Assembly (NCBI RefSeq): GCF_000143415.4 | Contig: NW_003314270.1 | Coordinates: forward strand, 2,501,949-2,565,948 | Length of the DNA stretch: 64,000 nucleotides | Source: Selaginella moellendorffii | Lineage: Eukaryota > Streptophyta > Lycopodiopsida > Selaginellales > Selaginellaceae | Reading direction: 5' to 3' | Shown here: positions 34,328-44,834 of the stretch, in pieces | How positions within the stretch are numbered: the first letter of the stretch is position 1 | Layout: each line of letters begins with the position of its first letter | The notes under the pieces: model-generated | What the model saw: the letters and a program-made list of their open reading frames with translations, nothing else | What the model was told of the DNA's origin: nothing | Databases searched by the model: none | Program-made: the position numbers and the translations under genes

Positions 34328-35013
34328 AACGACAGCGCCGTTTTCTGGCTAGCGTGGACGGGGATTATAAATAAACTAATTATGGCGTGCAATTCGTAAA
34401 AGGGTGGATTTTACAATGGTGGATTTCACTCACACCACGTGTGTTCATAGCAAGCATAAGTGATATATACTGTTTGAAGTCATGTCTCTAATGCATCCCA
34501 TTAAGCTTATCCTTCGTTGCCATTGATTTCTAGTGTAGCTCTCTCAACACTTTAGTTTTGTACCATGATGCTTAGAAGATTTACATATAACTCAAAAGTA
34601 GGTTGAAGTTTAATCAATTCCATGAATTGGTGGGGCAATTGTGTATTACACAAAGGTGCATAGTGTTAATGTTTGGACGTGAAGTTCTCTCAAGAGGAGC
34701 ATGCAAAAGGAGATTTGAGAATATGGAAGTTGCAATTGCATGCAGTAACATTCAAATAACAATGGACACTTTCAACATTTTCTAATCATAATTGTTTTAA
34801 ATTTTGAAATTTGTAAAATGGGTTTCCATGTTGTTTCGACATCGCGTTTTCTAGATTTTCTTGCAACTCAATAATGTAAAACTCATGTAAACAACACGTG
34901 TTTTTTGGCTGGAGAAGAAATGACGACAAAAACACCGTGTGGTTCCCACATGCTGGGCAAGAAGGGCAATGGTGGGTATAAATCCACACATTATCAATTT
35001 GGTTGATCACGAA
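34328..35013. other. AT-rich intergenic spacer
   Basis: About 690 bases between COG8 and the MYB gene. It is AT-rich with only short chance frames. An in-frame ATG at 34969 would lengthen the MYB protein by 15 residues. No RNA gene or repeat was recognised. Confidence 0.5.
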
Positions 35014-35741
35014 ATGGCAAGAAACAAGGAGAAGAGGAAAGTCTTGTGGTCACCTGAGGAAGACTCTATACTTCTCGACTATGTTACCACCAAAGGCATT
35101 ACATTTTGGAGTAGCGTGCCAAACGAGACGGGTAATCGATATCCATAGCTTTTTTTCTGGTTCTCAAGCCACCTTTCTTGGTGATCAGGGCTCCAGCGTT
35201 GCGGGAAGAGCTGCCGGCTACGGTGGAGGAATTACCTCCGGCCAGATCTTCGCAAGGATCCTTTCACCGCGGACGAGAAGAAGAAGATTGTGGAGCTACG
35301 CTCGCTGATGGGCAACAGGTACAGAGATTTTAACGCTTGCGCATGGCAAATGGAATGGATGTTGCTTGCTTTTACAGGTGGGCCGTGATTGCCGCCGCGC
35401 TCCCCGGAAGAACAGACAACGATGTCAAGAACTTCTGGTATTCGATCCTGCGGAAGAGCCAGAGCAAGAAGCGCAAATTCCAAGCGCCATTGCAATTGCC
35501 CCTGGCTGCTGCTGCTGCCACGGATTCCTCGATCGCGAGCGCTGGACGCCCCGACACTCCATCGGGCAAATCCAATCCCAGCTCCGAGGATTTGGGCGTG
35601 GAGCTCGCAGAGGAGCTCACCAATCTAGATGATGAGACGAGTAGCAGCGTAGAATTTTGGAGAGAATGCTATCGATTAGCCATCAAAGCTATGAATCCCA
35701 TCCCAGCCGAGAAAAACACTCGATCACTCGATCATCGATAG
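35014..35741 (+). CDS. R2R3-MYB transcription factor (short)
   Basis: A nuclear DNA-binding protein of about 200 residues. Three exons carry introns at two positions inside the MYB domain, as is common in R2R3-MYB genes. R2 spans residues about 7-60: [49 protein letters not shown]3 follows: [40 protein letters not shown]. Tryptophans expected at helix positions are present, except that the first R3 position is Phe (PFTADE), as is usual. The C-terminal part is short, with Ala-rich and acidic segments ([20 protein letters not shown]) that may activate transcription. The TDNDVKNFW ending resembles MYBs such as DUO1 and some anther MYBs, but I cannot fix the subgroup. The ATG at 35014 is chosen because MARNKEKRK leads straight into R2; 34969 is an alternative. 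Confidence 0.85.
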
Positions 35742-36096
35742 AAAGAACTTCCAAATCATCACTCTTTTCACATCACAAACACGTGCTGTTAAAAAAAAAA
35801 GCCTAGCCTTGTTCTTGTCTTTTCTGTCAGCCGTACGATACCGTCCATCCGACGGAGAAATGAAGCGCCAAACCGTGATTAATCGCGGCCGTTGTTGCGG
35901 TGAGCTTCATCCGACGGCTCTAATCTCGCCCTTCTTTTCCATGGGCTTTAGCTTATTAATGTTTTAGCGAGAGAGGAGGGTTTGAGTAGGGCGCCGGGGG
36001 GGACGGAGCTGCGGGAATGTATCCATCTCCGGCATGGCGAGCAGGGAATGCGTAGCGGATCGTCGCGCGCTTGGCTGAAATTTTGTGTCTTCGAAC

Positions 36097-39000
36097 ATGG
36101 AATCGGGTAGGGATCGAGCTCTTTTGCTGGCGCTGGCTGTCGCGGGCGGCTTCGCAGCGGGGACAGCAGCGGCCATGACGGCTACGACGTTCCCGTATCT
36201 CTTTGGGGCCGCCTTCGCCGCCCTGAGATCTAAGCGGAAGAGGGAGCTGCGTGAGCATCGGCATCGCTACAAGTCGGACAAGGTGAAGAGATTGTCTGGG
36301 AAGCCCAAAGAGGGCAAGGCTTACAGGGACGCCATTCGCAAGTCAATTGCCGAGTGGAAGGATATCGACGTCGAGCTCGACAATTTTCCATACTTTCTCA
36401 AGTGAGCCCTCGATCTTCTTCTCTGTTTTTCCTTCTCATGCGTGCTGCTTACAGTGAGAGTACCAAGACAGCGTTGCTGGATTCACTCTACGTCTATCTA
36501 AAGAGACCGGAGTTTGTGAAATTCACGTCGGAGCTAGCGTCTGTGAGCCCCCGGATACTGTTGACAGGACCTCCAGGTTCGTGGTTTAGGTCTTTGCGTG
36601 TTGGTTTCACTTTCACTTAATTCAATTGCATGCCAGGCTCGGAAATCTTTCAAGAAACACTTGTCAAGGCTTTGGCTCAGAAGCTCCAAGTGAACCTGCT
36701 TATCTTTGACAGTGCCAGCATTTGTTTGGAGGTACCATCAATTTTAGCAGCGCTATCATAGAAAGTTTGTTCACAGGCTAACGAACTCACGCCGGAGCCC
36801 GTAAGCGTCTCGGAGGAGACCGTGGAAAGTGATGAGGTGACCATTCAAATTGTAGATGGTGAAAATGTGGATACGAAAGAGGTTCGCTGTTCTTCTGTTC
36901 GTGTGATTTTTCATGGTGTTTATTCTTGTCAGGTTCTGCAGGATGGTGTCAACGGCGTGGCTCCGCCGTCTATGCTCGATACTGTACCCCAAGAGAACAG
37001 CAAGGCACCGAAATCAGTTAGCTCACCCACGAGAACCAAAACCTCCGAGGCAGTCGAGCTATCTTTACCGAGTTCTAGATCGAAAGATCAGGCAAAGGAT
37101 TTGGCAACATCACTAATGAGCGCGGGAGGGGCAACGACACAAGTGGTAGAATCATCACGACGAGCGTTGAAGAAAGGTAATTTCTATCGCGTTTGTTCCG
37201 CATAATTCTATAGCGTGTATGTTGTGAAGGCGATCGAGTAAAGTTCGCTGGCCCTACGTGTCCTGCAACTCCTTCCGGCCTAGCTGTTTTAGTCAGTGGA
37301 AGCTCGAATGGGTAAGCCACCTGTGCTCTCTGCTATAATGCTGACGTTTGTGTATTGTAAAGAAGCAAAGGACCGTCCATTGGGGCGAGAGGACGTGTGC
37401 TGCTAGTACTCGAAGACAATCCAAGCAAGGTTGGCGTGCGGTTCGATAAACCAGTTTACGGTGGCAACAATCTGGTAGATCTATGCGAGGATGGACACGG
37501 CTACTTTTGCAACGGTATGAGGCATTTCCGCCTAGTATGTTAATCTCAAGAGTCTTTTGTATAGCTGCAATACTTAGAAGCATGAGTCTAGTTCTGCTCA
37601 GGATTATTTTGTTGCTTGCTTGACAGCTGGCAACGAATCTCTCGTGCAGTTTCAGAGCTTCGGTTGGAACATTCTTCTGGAGAGGACGTAGATAAGCTGA
37701 TACTCGACTCTTTAATTGAGGTACGGCGTGAATTATCTATCTACAATGGGTTCTGAGGAGTTTGTGTTTTGGCCAGGTTCTGGTTTCGGAAGCTTCTAAA
37801 GTGCCGTTGATTTTACTTATTAAAAACGTGGAAAAATCTATAATGGGGAACTTTGAGCGGTACATGAAGCTGGAAAGATTGGAAAAGGCCGATGTGAAGC
37901 TTGTAATCATTGGATCTCACACATCTGACCACCATAAGGACAAGGTACTTATGAGTTATACAAATTACGGACGCTTTTTTAAAATTTTATAAACAAGCAG
38001 GGGAGCTCTGGCTCATATCATTCGAATTCCAAGATGGGTAACAATTTTACGGCGTTCCTCGATATGTCTTTACTGGTGAGCCCTCCGATTCGTGGCCGTA
38101 GTTTCAAACCTACTGACAGGGAACATGCAGGATCATCTTTCTACGCGAGCTGAAGACTATAAACCAGATGGTTCCAAATGCTCTAGGATGCTTGCTAAGC
38201 TGTTTCCTAGTAAAATATATGTGCAGCAACCACAGGTAATGAAGAAACGTGTACGAATATTCCGACTAACAGCTTATGATCAGGACGAAAATATGTTACT
38301 CGTGTGGAATCGTCAACTCGAACAGGATGCGGAGAGGCTGAAAGCGGAAGCGAACAGACAACTTCTGCGAATTGTGTGTAATGTTGCTCCCGATCTAGAT
38401 TACTCACGTTTTAAATTGATGTGTCCAGATTATGTCCACATCCAATGTTGAGTGCAACGACTTGTCAACAATCAACATCCAGACTCATCTATTGACACAT
38501 GATAGTAAGCGGTAGCCCTTGTCAATTCTTTAATGTAATTTGTATGTCTTGTTACAGTGGCCGAGAAGGTGGTCGGATGGGGGATTAGCCATCATTTACA
38601 GCATCATGTAGAGCCTCTACATCGAAACGGCAAGATCGTCATCAAAGCGGAGAGGTATGTTTTCATAAAACCTCGTACTTTTGGTCACGTATTTGAATGG
38701 GTGCTTCAGTTTGGAGCATAGTCTAGCAGAGCTCCAAGCAATTCAAAGAGGGTCTACTCAGCGTAAAAAGACTCTCAAGGCAAGCCCGATTTTCTTGGGG
38801 ACATTGTCTGATAGTGGTTTGCAGGATGTAGTTTGTGACAATGAGTTCGAAAAGATTTTACTGCCCGAAGTCATACCACCAGATGAGATTAGAGTAACTT
38901 TTGATCACATTGGTGCTTTGGATAATGTGAAAGAGACCCTACGCGAGCTGGTGATGCTTCCATTACAACGGCCAGAGTTATTCGTCAAAGGCCAACTTAC

Positions 39001-40181
39001 GAAGGTCTGTGTGTTTGTTATTTGCTTTTTTTCTTTGTCTAACGAATTTATATGGCAGCCTTGTAGGGGCCTACTCTTATTTGGTCCTCCAGGAACTGGT
39101 AAGACCATGCTTGCTAAGGCGGTTGCTACAGAGGCTGGTGCAAATTTCATCAATATTTCAATGTCCACAATTGCATCTAAAGTAAGCACTTACCACGTGA
39201 TAGTGTTCAAGTTTACCGTTTTCTTTCTTCGCAGTGGTTTGGTGAGGCGGAGAAATATGTCAAGGCAGTATTTACTTTGGCCAGCAAAATCTCACCAAGC
39301 GTGGTGTTCGTTGACGAGGTATGCAATCGGATGTTTGTTACATTTGATGTATGTTTCTCTACAGGTTGATAGCATGTTGGGTAGAAGAGGTAAAGACCAC
39401 GAGCATTCAGCCATGCGGAAGCTGAAGAACGAATTCATGGCTAGCTGGGACGGATTAAGAACGCGTGAGAAGGAAAGGGTCATTGTACTGGCAGCAACAA
39501 ATCGTCCATTCGATCTGGATGAAGCTGTCATACGGAGATTTCCGCGAAGGTAAATCTAATACAATTGTAAACATCGGCTTGACGATTTTTTTCAGGTTGA
39601 TGATTGATGTTCCTGATGCCGAGAACCGTGCGAAAATTCTCAAAGTTATACTTAGTGACGAGGATCTTTCCCCCGATTTTAACATGGAGGAAGTGGCAGC
39701 GGCGGCAGATGGGTATTCCGGGAGCGATTTGAAAGTGAGCTCGTAGTCTAAATCAAGGTTTGTCAGGAATTTGAGTTGTTTCCTTTGGCGTGTAGAATCT
39801 GTGCACAACGGCGGCCTACATCCGGATACGAGAACTCTTGGAACAAGAAAAGAAGGTAAGTGGTGTTTAGAGCAAGCTCGCGCTAAAAGGGATTGTTTGG
39901 TTGCAGGAGATGGAGAAAGCGAAAGCCCAAGGGGTTGAGAAGCCGGCAGCTCCAACCGGAGTCACGCCCTACATTCGTCCAATCTCAATGGCTGACATGC
40001 GGCACGCAATGGAGAAGGTGAGGAGGTTTCGATTTGGAATGGTTTTCAAGAGCTTTCTTCGTCACAGGTTCGATCAAGCGTGTCCTCGGATGCTGGTATC
40101 ATGGGAGAGTTGCAGCAATGGAACGAGCAGTACGGTGAAGGGGGCACTCGGAAGAAGGCGACACTGACGTACTTTATGTGA
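36097..40181 (+). CDS. AAA-type ATPase with N-terminal membrane segment (MSP1/ATAD1-like plant family)
   Basis: A large plant AAA ATPase of the group containing Arabidopsis At1g64110 and At4g02480, related to the Msp1/ATAD1 and katanin families. About 18 exons encode roughly 1000 residues. The N-terminus ([20 protein letters not shown]) is hydrophobic and probably anchors it in a membrane, perhaps the mitochondrial outer membrane. A FHA-less N-terminal half has family blocks [40 protein letters not shown] (a degenerate P-loop-like motif) and GDRVKFAG. The C-terminal AAA domain is complete: Walker [21 protein letters not shown], pore region [20 protein letters not shown], Walker [18 protein letters not shown], sensor [22 protein letters not shown]-terminal helical domain ([15 protein letters not shown]) ends [11 protein letters not shown]. 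Upstream in-frame GTG at 36085 is not a start. The function is inferred from the family. Confidence 0.9.
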
Positions 40182-40870
40182 AAGCACGGTTTGGAGAAGA
40201 GAGACAATTTTTATTTGTGTAAAACTATCTCACAGGCGATTTGTTGTTAATACTATGGAGGAATACATTTAAGCGTAAGTGATTGAAGTACTGGTTGGAG
40301 AGGAAAGCTGAGGATATTTCTCAATCCAACGGATATTAGGGGGAAGCATAAAATCAAGAGCTTCACAACCTCAGAATTCCACATGCTATGGAAGGTAATC
40401 TGGGTGAGAGGATAAATGATGTGACACGCCATGATGGAGTTTTGTGGAAATGGACGCCCTCCATTCGATCACCTAGAAAGGATCCATCGTTCTTTCGTGG
40501 TATCGGTTCATATAAAAACCCGAGCATGCTTCATATAGATCCACGAGACCATTCCCTACGAACACGTCGGCGTTGTAGTGGCCTCTTGGCACTGACCTCC
40601 ACTCCTCGGCTTGAGCAGCGCATAGCAGCAATGAAACTTCAAGAGTTCATCCTGTCAAAGAGCTCCAATACCAGGGTGTACATATCGATCACAGTCTTGA
40701 TATCTTCATGATGATCGCGTCCTCTTTCTTCTCAAACTTTTCGCGTGTAGACCCAAGCCTATGCCCAACGATTCCACCTTTACAATCTTCTATTTAGGCT
40801 GGAGCGCTAGTGCGCAGTCCCGAAGCTCTTGACGGCTAGTCAACATCAGTCAAAACCTGGCAAATATATT

Positions 40871-40943
40871 TGGAGATGCTGGGTGTCGATCCCAGTGCCT
40901 CTCGCATGCTAAGCGAGCGCTCTCCCATCTGAGCTACAACCCC
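40871..40943 (-). tRNA. tRNA-Ala (anticodon AGC)
   Basis: Read on the minus strand, 73 bases fold as a cloverleaf: acceptor GGGGTTG against CATCTCC, D stem GCTC/GAGC, anticodon stem CTCGC/GCGAG with loop TTAGCAT (anticodon AGC), T stem CTGGG/CCCAG. The G3-U70 pair, the key alanine identity element, is present. One T-T mismatch occurs at acceptor position 5-68, and the T loop begins ATCGA instead of TTCGA. It is probably functional but slightly off the usual plant sequence. Confidence 0.88.
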
Positions 40944-41157
40944 TTAATAAAAATATTAAATTACAAAGCTCTCATTACAATACGAGTTTTTATTTTGCGA
41001 TTCGCTTTCCTCCACAAAATCCCTTCTCCAGCGCTTGATTCGACTTCCATTTGGGAGAAATACGGCCACTTTCGGGATAGCTGATGCGAAATCTGCGCTT
41101 CCTTCCGTTCTCTCAAATTTCTGGCTTTCACTAGGAGGCTTTGGATAAAAGAATTCT

Positions 41158-41216
41158 TTTTGAAGAGAAAAATAAACTAGAATATACTAAAAAGTGTTTA
41201 GGAAAGTTTATACATT
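41158..41216 (-). repeat. Dispersed AT-rich repeat, copy D (fragment)
   Basis: On the minus strand this matches the middle of copies B and C: a TTGTATTTATAAT-like segment, AACACTTTTTAGTATATTCT and AGTTTATTTTT. Only about 60 bases are recognisable. Confidence 0.55.
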
Positions 41217-41497
41217 ATAAATACAAGAAGTTAAACGGAAGAACCATTTTAAACATGTAATGCCTGGACATATCGCGATGCTGCAGCAGGTTGACGGCAG
41301 CATACCTTCTCATGGCAAACAGCGTCCAGCGACAAGTCTTGCTCCAACTGCTCAACGATCTTTGCCTAGAAAGAAAAATCTACCAGTTGCTCTACTTTTC
41401 CATACCAGCCGCGTGATTCCGGGAGAATTCTGGATGCAAGTGCAGTTGCACCTCTATAATATGGCGACGGCTCGTAGATCCAGACCATCGAATCGAG

Positions 41498-42660
41498 ATG
41501 AACTTGGGTGTGGCCTTGCTCGTCCTTGGCATCGGCTGGATCACACCCTGCCTTCTCATCGGGAGAATTCGATCCTCGGAGCTCCCTCCAGGTCCATTCT
41601 CTTTCCCCATTTTCGGAGCGCTCTTTCTCCCTCGAGGAGCCACTCCACCACTACTTTGCAAAGGTCAGCAAGAAGTATGGGCCGATTATCTACCTCAAGA
41701 TCGGAATGGCCCCGTTGGTGGTGGTGAACGACAACGAAACGGCCGCACAGGTTCTCAAGGCCCACGACCTCGAGTTTGCAAGCCGGCGACGACGAGTTCG
41801 TCCGGATCGTTAGCCACAACTGGAACGATCTCATCCTCGCACCCATCGGTGGTAAGCGGAAGACAATGAGGAGGATTTGCAGCACACACCTGTTTAGCAA
41901 CAACATGCTCAAGGTAAAGCGCAGGATTCCGCGAGTCAGAGATGAAGCATACAGTCAAGTCCATCTTCCAGCGGGAAAGCGATCAACCTGCAAGAGGTTT
42001 TCAACACTCTCTTGTCAAATTCGCTTTGCCTCGTTCTTTTCAGCGAGCGAGGGCTGGAGGTGGTGGATCTCATCCGGAACATAGCCGCTCTAAGCTTGTA
42101 CTTGAACGTTGGAATCCTGCTCCCGGCACTAGATCGGCTGGATCTTCAATTGGAGTCTACAAGAAAATCAACTCGGAGCTCATGCCTCGCCTGAAGCTCT
42201 TGCTGGAAGATCAAATCGACAAGCATCGACGCAGGAAAGATCAAGCTGGGGACGCGTTCGTCCAGGCTTCACCGACGTTCTTATATCTCTCGAGGAGGAT
42301 TCTTATATCTCTCAGTTGCCAAACATCTCCATTCTGGGACTGGTAAGTTCTACCAACTTCCATCTCGCCCGTGGTCGTGATCTCTCGAAGCCTCTTTCTT
42401 TCCTTGTTGCAATCACAGGACATGGTTGTAGCGGGGTTGGAAACTTCACTAGTGACGCTCGAGTGGACAATGGCAGAGCTCCTAAACCATCCCCGAGTCA
42501 TGCCCAAGGCTCAAGACGAGATGGACAGCGTCGCCCAGTGCAAGAGTCCGATCTTCCAAACCTCCCATACAGCGAAGCCATCGTCAAGGAATCACTGCGT
42601 CTCCACCCGGCAGCACCACTGGGAGTTCTAGGCGGCTACACTCCATCTGTGAATCTAGAA
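41498..42660 (+). pseudogene. Broken cytochrome P450 (A-type, CYP71-clan-like) pseudogene
   Basis: P450 segments occur in the right order but in different frames, so at least five frameshifts are needed. Segments are: an N-terminal membrane anchor and proline hinge (IRSSELPPGPFSFPIFGALF, frame 2); HYFAKVSKKYGPIIYLKIGM (frame 3); the C-helix region ILAPIGGKRKTMRRICSTHL (frame 1); GLEVVDLIRNIAAL (frame 3); LMPRLKLLLEDQIDKHRRRK (frame 2); after a GT-AG intron relic at about 42343-42420, the I-helix DMVVAGLETSLVTLEWTMAE (frame 2); and the K-helix EAIVKESLRLHPAAPLGVLG, which keeps E-x-x-R (frame 1). The sequence then stops at the 3' end of the TPR-SET gene. The haem-binding Cys region is absent. 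The subfamily is unknown. Confidence 0.85.
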
Positions 42661-44712
42661 CGAGAGATCTCCCGCGGCAGTAGCACCGGGGGTACGTATC
42701 ACAGCATCCAGCACCTCTTGGCTATGGTGTCCAAAGCACGACACAGCCTCTCGCTCCAAGATCTCCCTCATGGCACGGCTGCAGTGCACAGGGCCGCCGC
42801 TAAAGTCACTCCCGCCGGGGCTGCAAAGCTCCACCATCCTCCGCAGCGTGAGCAAGTCCCCCGGGGCGGTCTCGTGGAACGCCGCGGCCGCGCTCTCCAG
42901 CCTCGCCTCCTTCTCGGCCTTGCTCCCGCGGGAGAGATAGCCGGCAGTCCAGTAGACGTATGGATACGAGGAAACTATCCAGTCCCTGGTCTTGCCGACT
43001 TCCACCACGGAGTCCAGCTCCTCGGAGATCTTCACCATCTCCATGAGAGCCGCGCTTGGATCCCCCCGGTTTTGCAGAGCGCTGATGTATCTCGTCGCCA
43101 CGCCCGGCTTCTCGGCCTCGATCCTCTCCTCGAGCTTGCATCGGTCGCAGCGGCACACGAACTTGAAGTTCCTCTCGGCCATTTGCTTGCGCCGCTCGGC
43201 CAGCGGCTGGAATGGATTCACGTAGCTAGTGATGAGCTCCTCCCCGGCGGAGATGTCCCTCCCAGCTCGCACGAAGAGAGCTCCTCCCACCGGATGCCTC
43301 GAGACGTTTGGGAGGCACGAGTGGTTGATCATGGTTGCGAGAGGACACAGGCCATTCCTGCTTCCCAGCTCCTTGAAGACGTAGCGATACGACGAAGTCG
43401 GCGTGGAGTGATCGTCATGTGCCTGGAACCAGCCGCTGTTTGGGAGGAACAGATCCATGCCAAACATCTCCCTCTCGTCGAAGAAGGCCGTGAGCTGCGC
43501 GAGGACTCGCCGGTTTGCCGCGCAAACCCGGCCAATCTTCGCGTGGAACTCCAGGCCGCCTTTGGTCGAGCGGGCGATGGAGTTCGATACGAGGACGAGG
43601 TCGCCAGCTTTGAGGTCCTTGGTGGCGAACAAGCCCCGTCCCTTGCCTTGGACAAGCTGCAGCCTCACGGATCCCACGAAGTCGCTGAGCACTGGAGCGA
43701 GGCTTGGATTCCTTCCGCCGAGCAGGAACTGTGAGAGATCGTAAGCGCCGGTCACGCTTTGTTCTTGTAGTGCCGAGCAGTGCTCGCAAGCTTCCGCCAC
43801 CTTTCTTGCCATGCCTTGTTCGTCCGGGGACGCGGCGAGAACTTTCCCCGCGTTTTGCAAGCACTCGAGCGCCATAGCATACTCTTGCATGGCGACCAGA
43901 GCTTGTCCCTTGACGAACAGGCTCTGGAAATGCGAAGGATTCACAGCCAGAGCCCTGCTCGCGTCGAGAAAGGCCTTCTCGTGGAATCCCAGCCGGAGCC
44001 AAGCCTCGCTGCTACGGGAGAAAGCTTGCAAGGCTCCAGGAAATCCACGCTCCACGCACTCCACGTAGAGAAACGCCGCTCTCCGGTACTCCCCACGCGA
44101 GTACGCAGCATTGGCTTCCTTCCACAGAGAATTCCCATCCTCGTTGGCCAGATCGCCATAGCCCACGATCTCAACGGACGCTGGATTGTCGACCATCATC
44201 GCCATTCCCACTGCTCCAGCGAGAAGAACCCGCGGCTCCGTGATTCTCACCACCGCTCCCCGAGGGAACCACGCGCGGGCATCCGCGTCGGTGGAGGACG
44301 AGAGCGTGAAATTCGACACCAGGAGCTTGATGGTGCATCCGGGATCGCGCTCGTCTCGCAGCGCCGTGAGGAGGCCCAGCGCCGGCTGCTTGTACACGCG
44401 CGCATTCTCGCACAGGCTTCCCACCACGACGCAGCGCAGCTCCGCCTCGCTTTGCTGCTGCTCCTGTTGCTTCATCACCCTCACCTCCTTGAGCGCCGGA
44501 AGATTTCGCAGCAGCTCCGCCAGGGGGACCGTCCCCGCGACCGGCCACGGCACTGGCGCCGCCGTCGCCATCGCCACCGCGCTGGTGCTGGAGAGCGCGC
44601 TGCTGAAGAAGAGCGCCGCCATTGCCGCCATGGGCGCCCTTCTTCTCCTCCACAAGGAACAAAGCATAAAAGCCCTTAAATTCAAAACCCTCGACCGTTG
44701 ACCATATCCCAT
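42655..44712 (-). CDS. TPR and SET-domain protein (SMYD-like)
   Basis: An intronless frame of 685 residues from the ATG at 44712; later in-frame ATGs (44667 or near 44631, MAAMAALFF) are equally possible. N-terminal part: Ala-rich, with VPLAELLRNLPALKEVRVMK. TPR-like repeats follow (EANAAYSRGEYRRAAFLYVE, SSEAWLRLGFHEKAFLDASR, ALAVNPSHFQSLFVKGQALV). The SET domain begins VQGKGRGLFATKDLKAGDLV and includes PLATMINHSCLPNV (the NHSC motif), RAGRDISAGEELITSYVNPF and a Cys-rich post-SET FVCRCDRCKLEE. An insert of about 90 residues lies between the first and last SET blocks, as in SMYD-type proteins. Its substrate, histone or other, cannot be told. Its last codons overlap the P450 relic on the opposite strand. 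Telo-box-like AAACCCTAAA motifs lie at 44716-44725 and 44778-44788. Confidence 0.88.
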   Translation of the reverse strand: MGYGQRSRVLNLRAFMLCSLWRRRRAPMAAMAALFFSSALSSTSAVAMATAAPVPWPVAGTVPLAELLRNLPALKEVRVMKQQEQQQSEAELRCVVVGSLCENARVYKQPALGLLTALRDERDPGCTIKLLVSNFTLSSSTDADARAWFPRGAVVRITEPRVLLAGAVGMAMMVDNPASVEIVGYGDLANEDGNSLWKEANAAYSRGEYRRAAFLYVECVERGFPGALQAFSRSSEAWLRLGFHEKAFLDASRALAVNPSHFQSLFVKGQALVAMQEYAMALECLQNAGKVLAASPDEQGMARKVAEACEHCSALQEQSVTGAYDLSQFLLGGRNPSLAPVLSDFVGSVRLQLVQGKGRGLFATKDLKAGDLVLVSNSIARSTKGGLEFHAKIGRVCAANRRVLAQLTAFFDEREMFGMDLFLPNSGWFQAHDDHSTPTSSYRYVFKELGSRNGLCPLATMINHSCLPNVSRHPVGGALFVRAGRDISAGEELITSYVNPFQPLAERRKQMAERNFKFVCRCDRCKLEERIEAEKPGVATRYISALQNRGDPSAALMEMVKISEELDSVVEVGKTRDWIVSSYPYVYWTAGYLSRGSKAEKEARLESAAAAFHETAPGDLLTLRRMVELCSPGGSDFSGGPVHCSRAMREILEREAVSCFGHHSQEVLDAVIRTPGATAAGDLSF

Positions 44713-44834
44713 GACAAACCCTAAATTCTAGGACCGTTGACCCTTTGACTATTAAGGATATATAAAATTGACCATGATAAACCCTAAATCTTCTCAAATG
44801 AGATATAAGGGGATAACGAAGGAAGAAAGAAAAG

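Larger units (their letters stand above)
40182..41497. other. Intergenic region with tRNA-Ala and repeat fragment
   Basis: Between the AAA ATPase and the P450 relic. It contains the tRNA-Ala gene (40871-40943) and a short copy of the dispersed AT-rich repeat (about 41158-41216). A 107-codon frame at 40388-40711 has no recognisable motif and is not called. Confidence 0.5.

Noticed and set aside
40388-40711. A 107-codon plus-strand frame
   Set aside because: No motif, no splice context and isolated between genes; length is compatible with chance.
41498-42660. A functional P450 gene with unusual introns
   Set aside because: The frame changes cannot all be explained by GT-AG introns, and the haem-binding domain is missing, so it is called a pseudogene.
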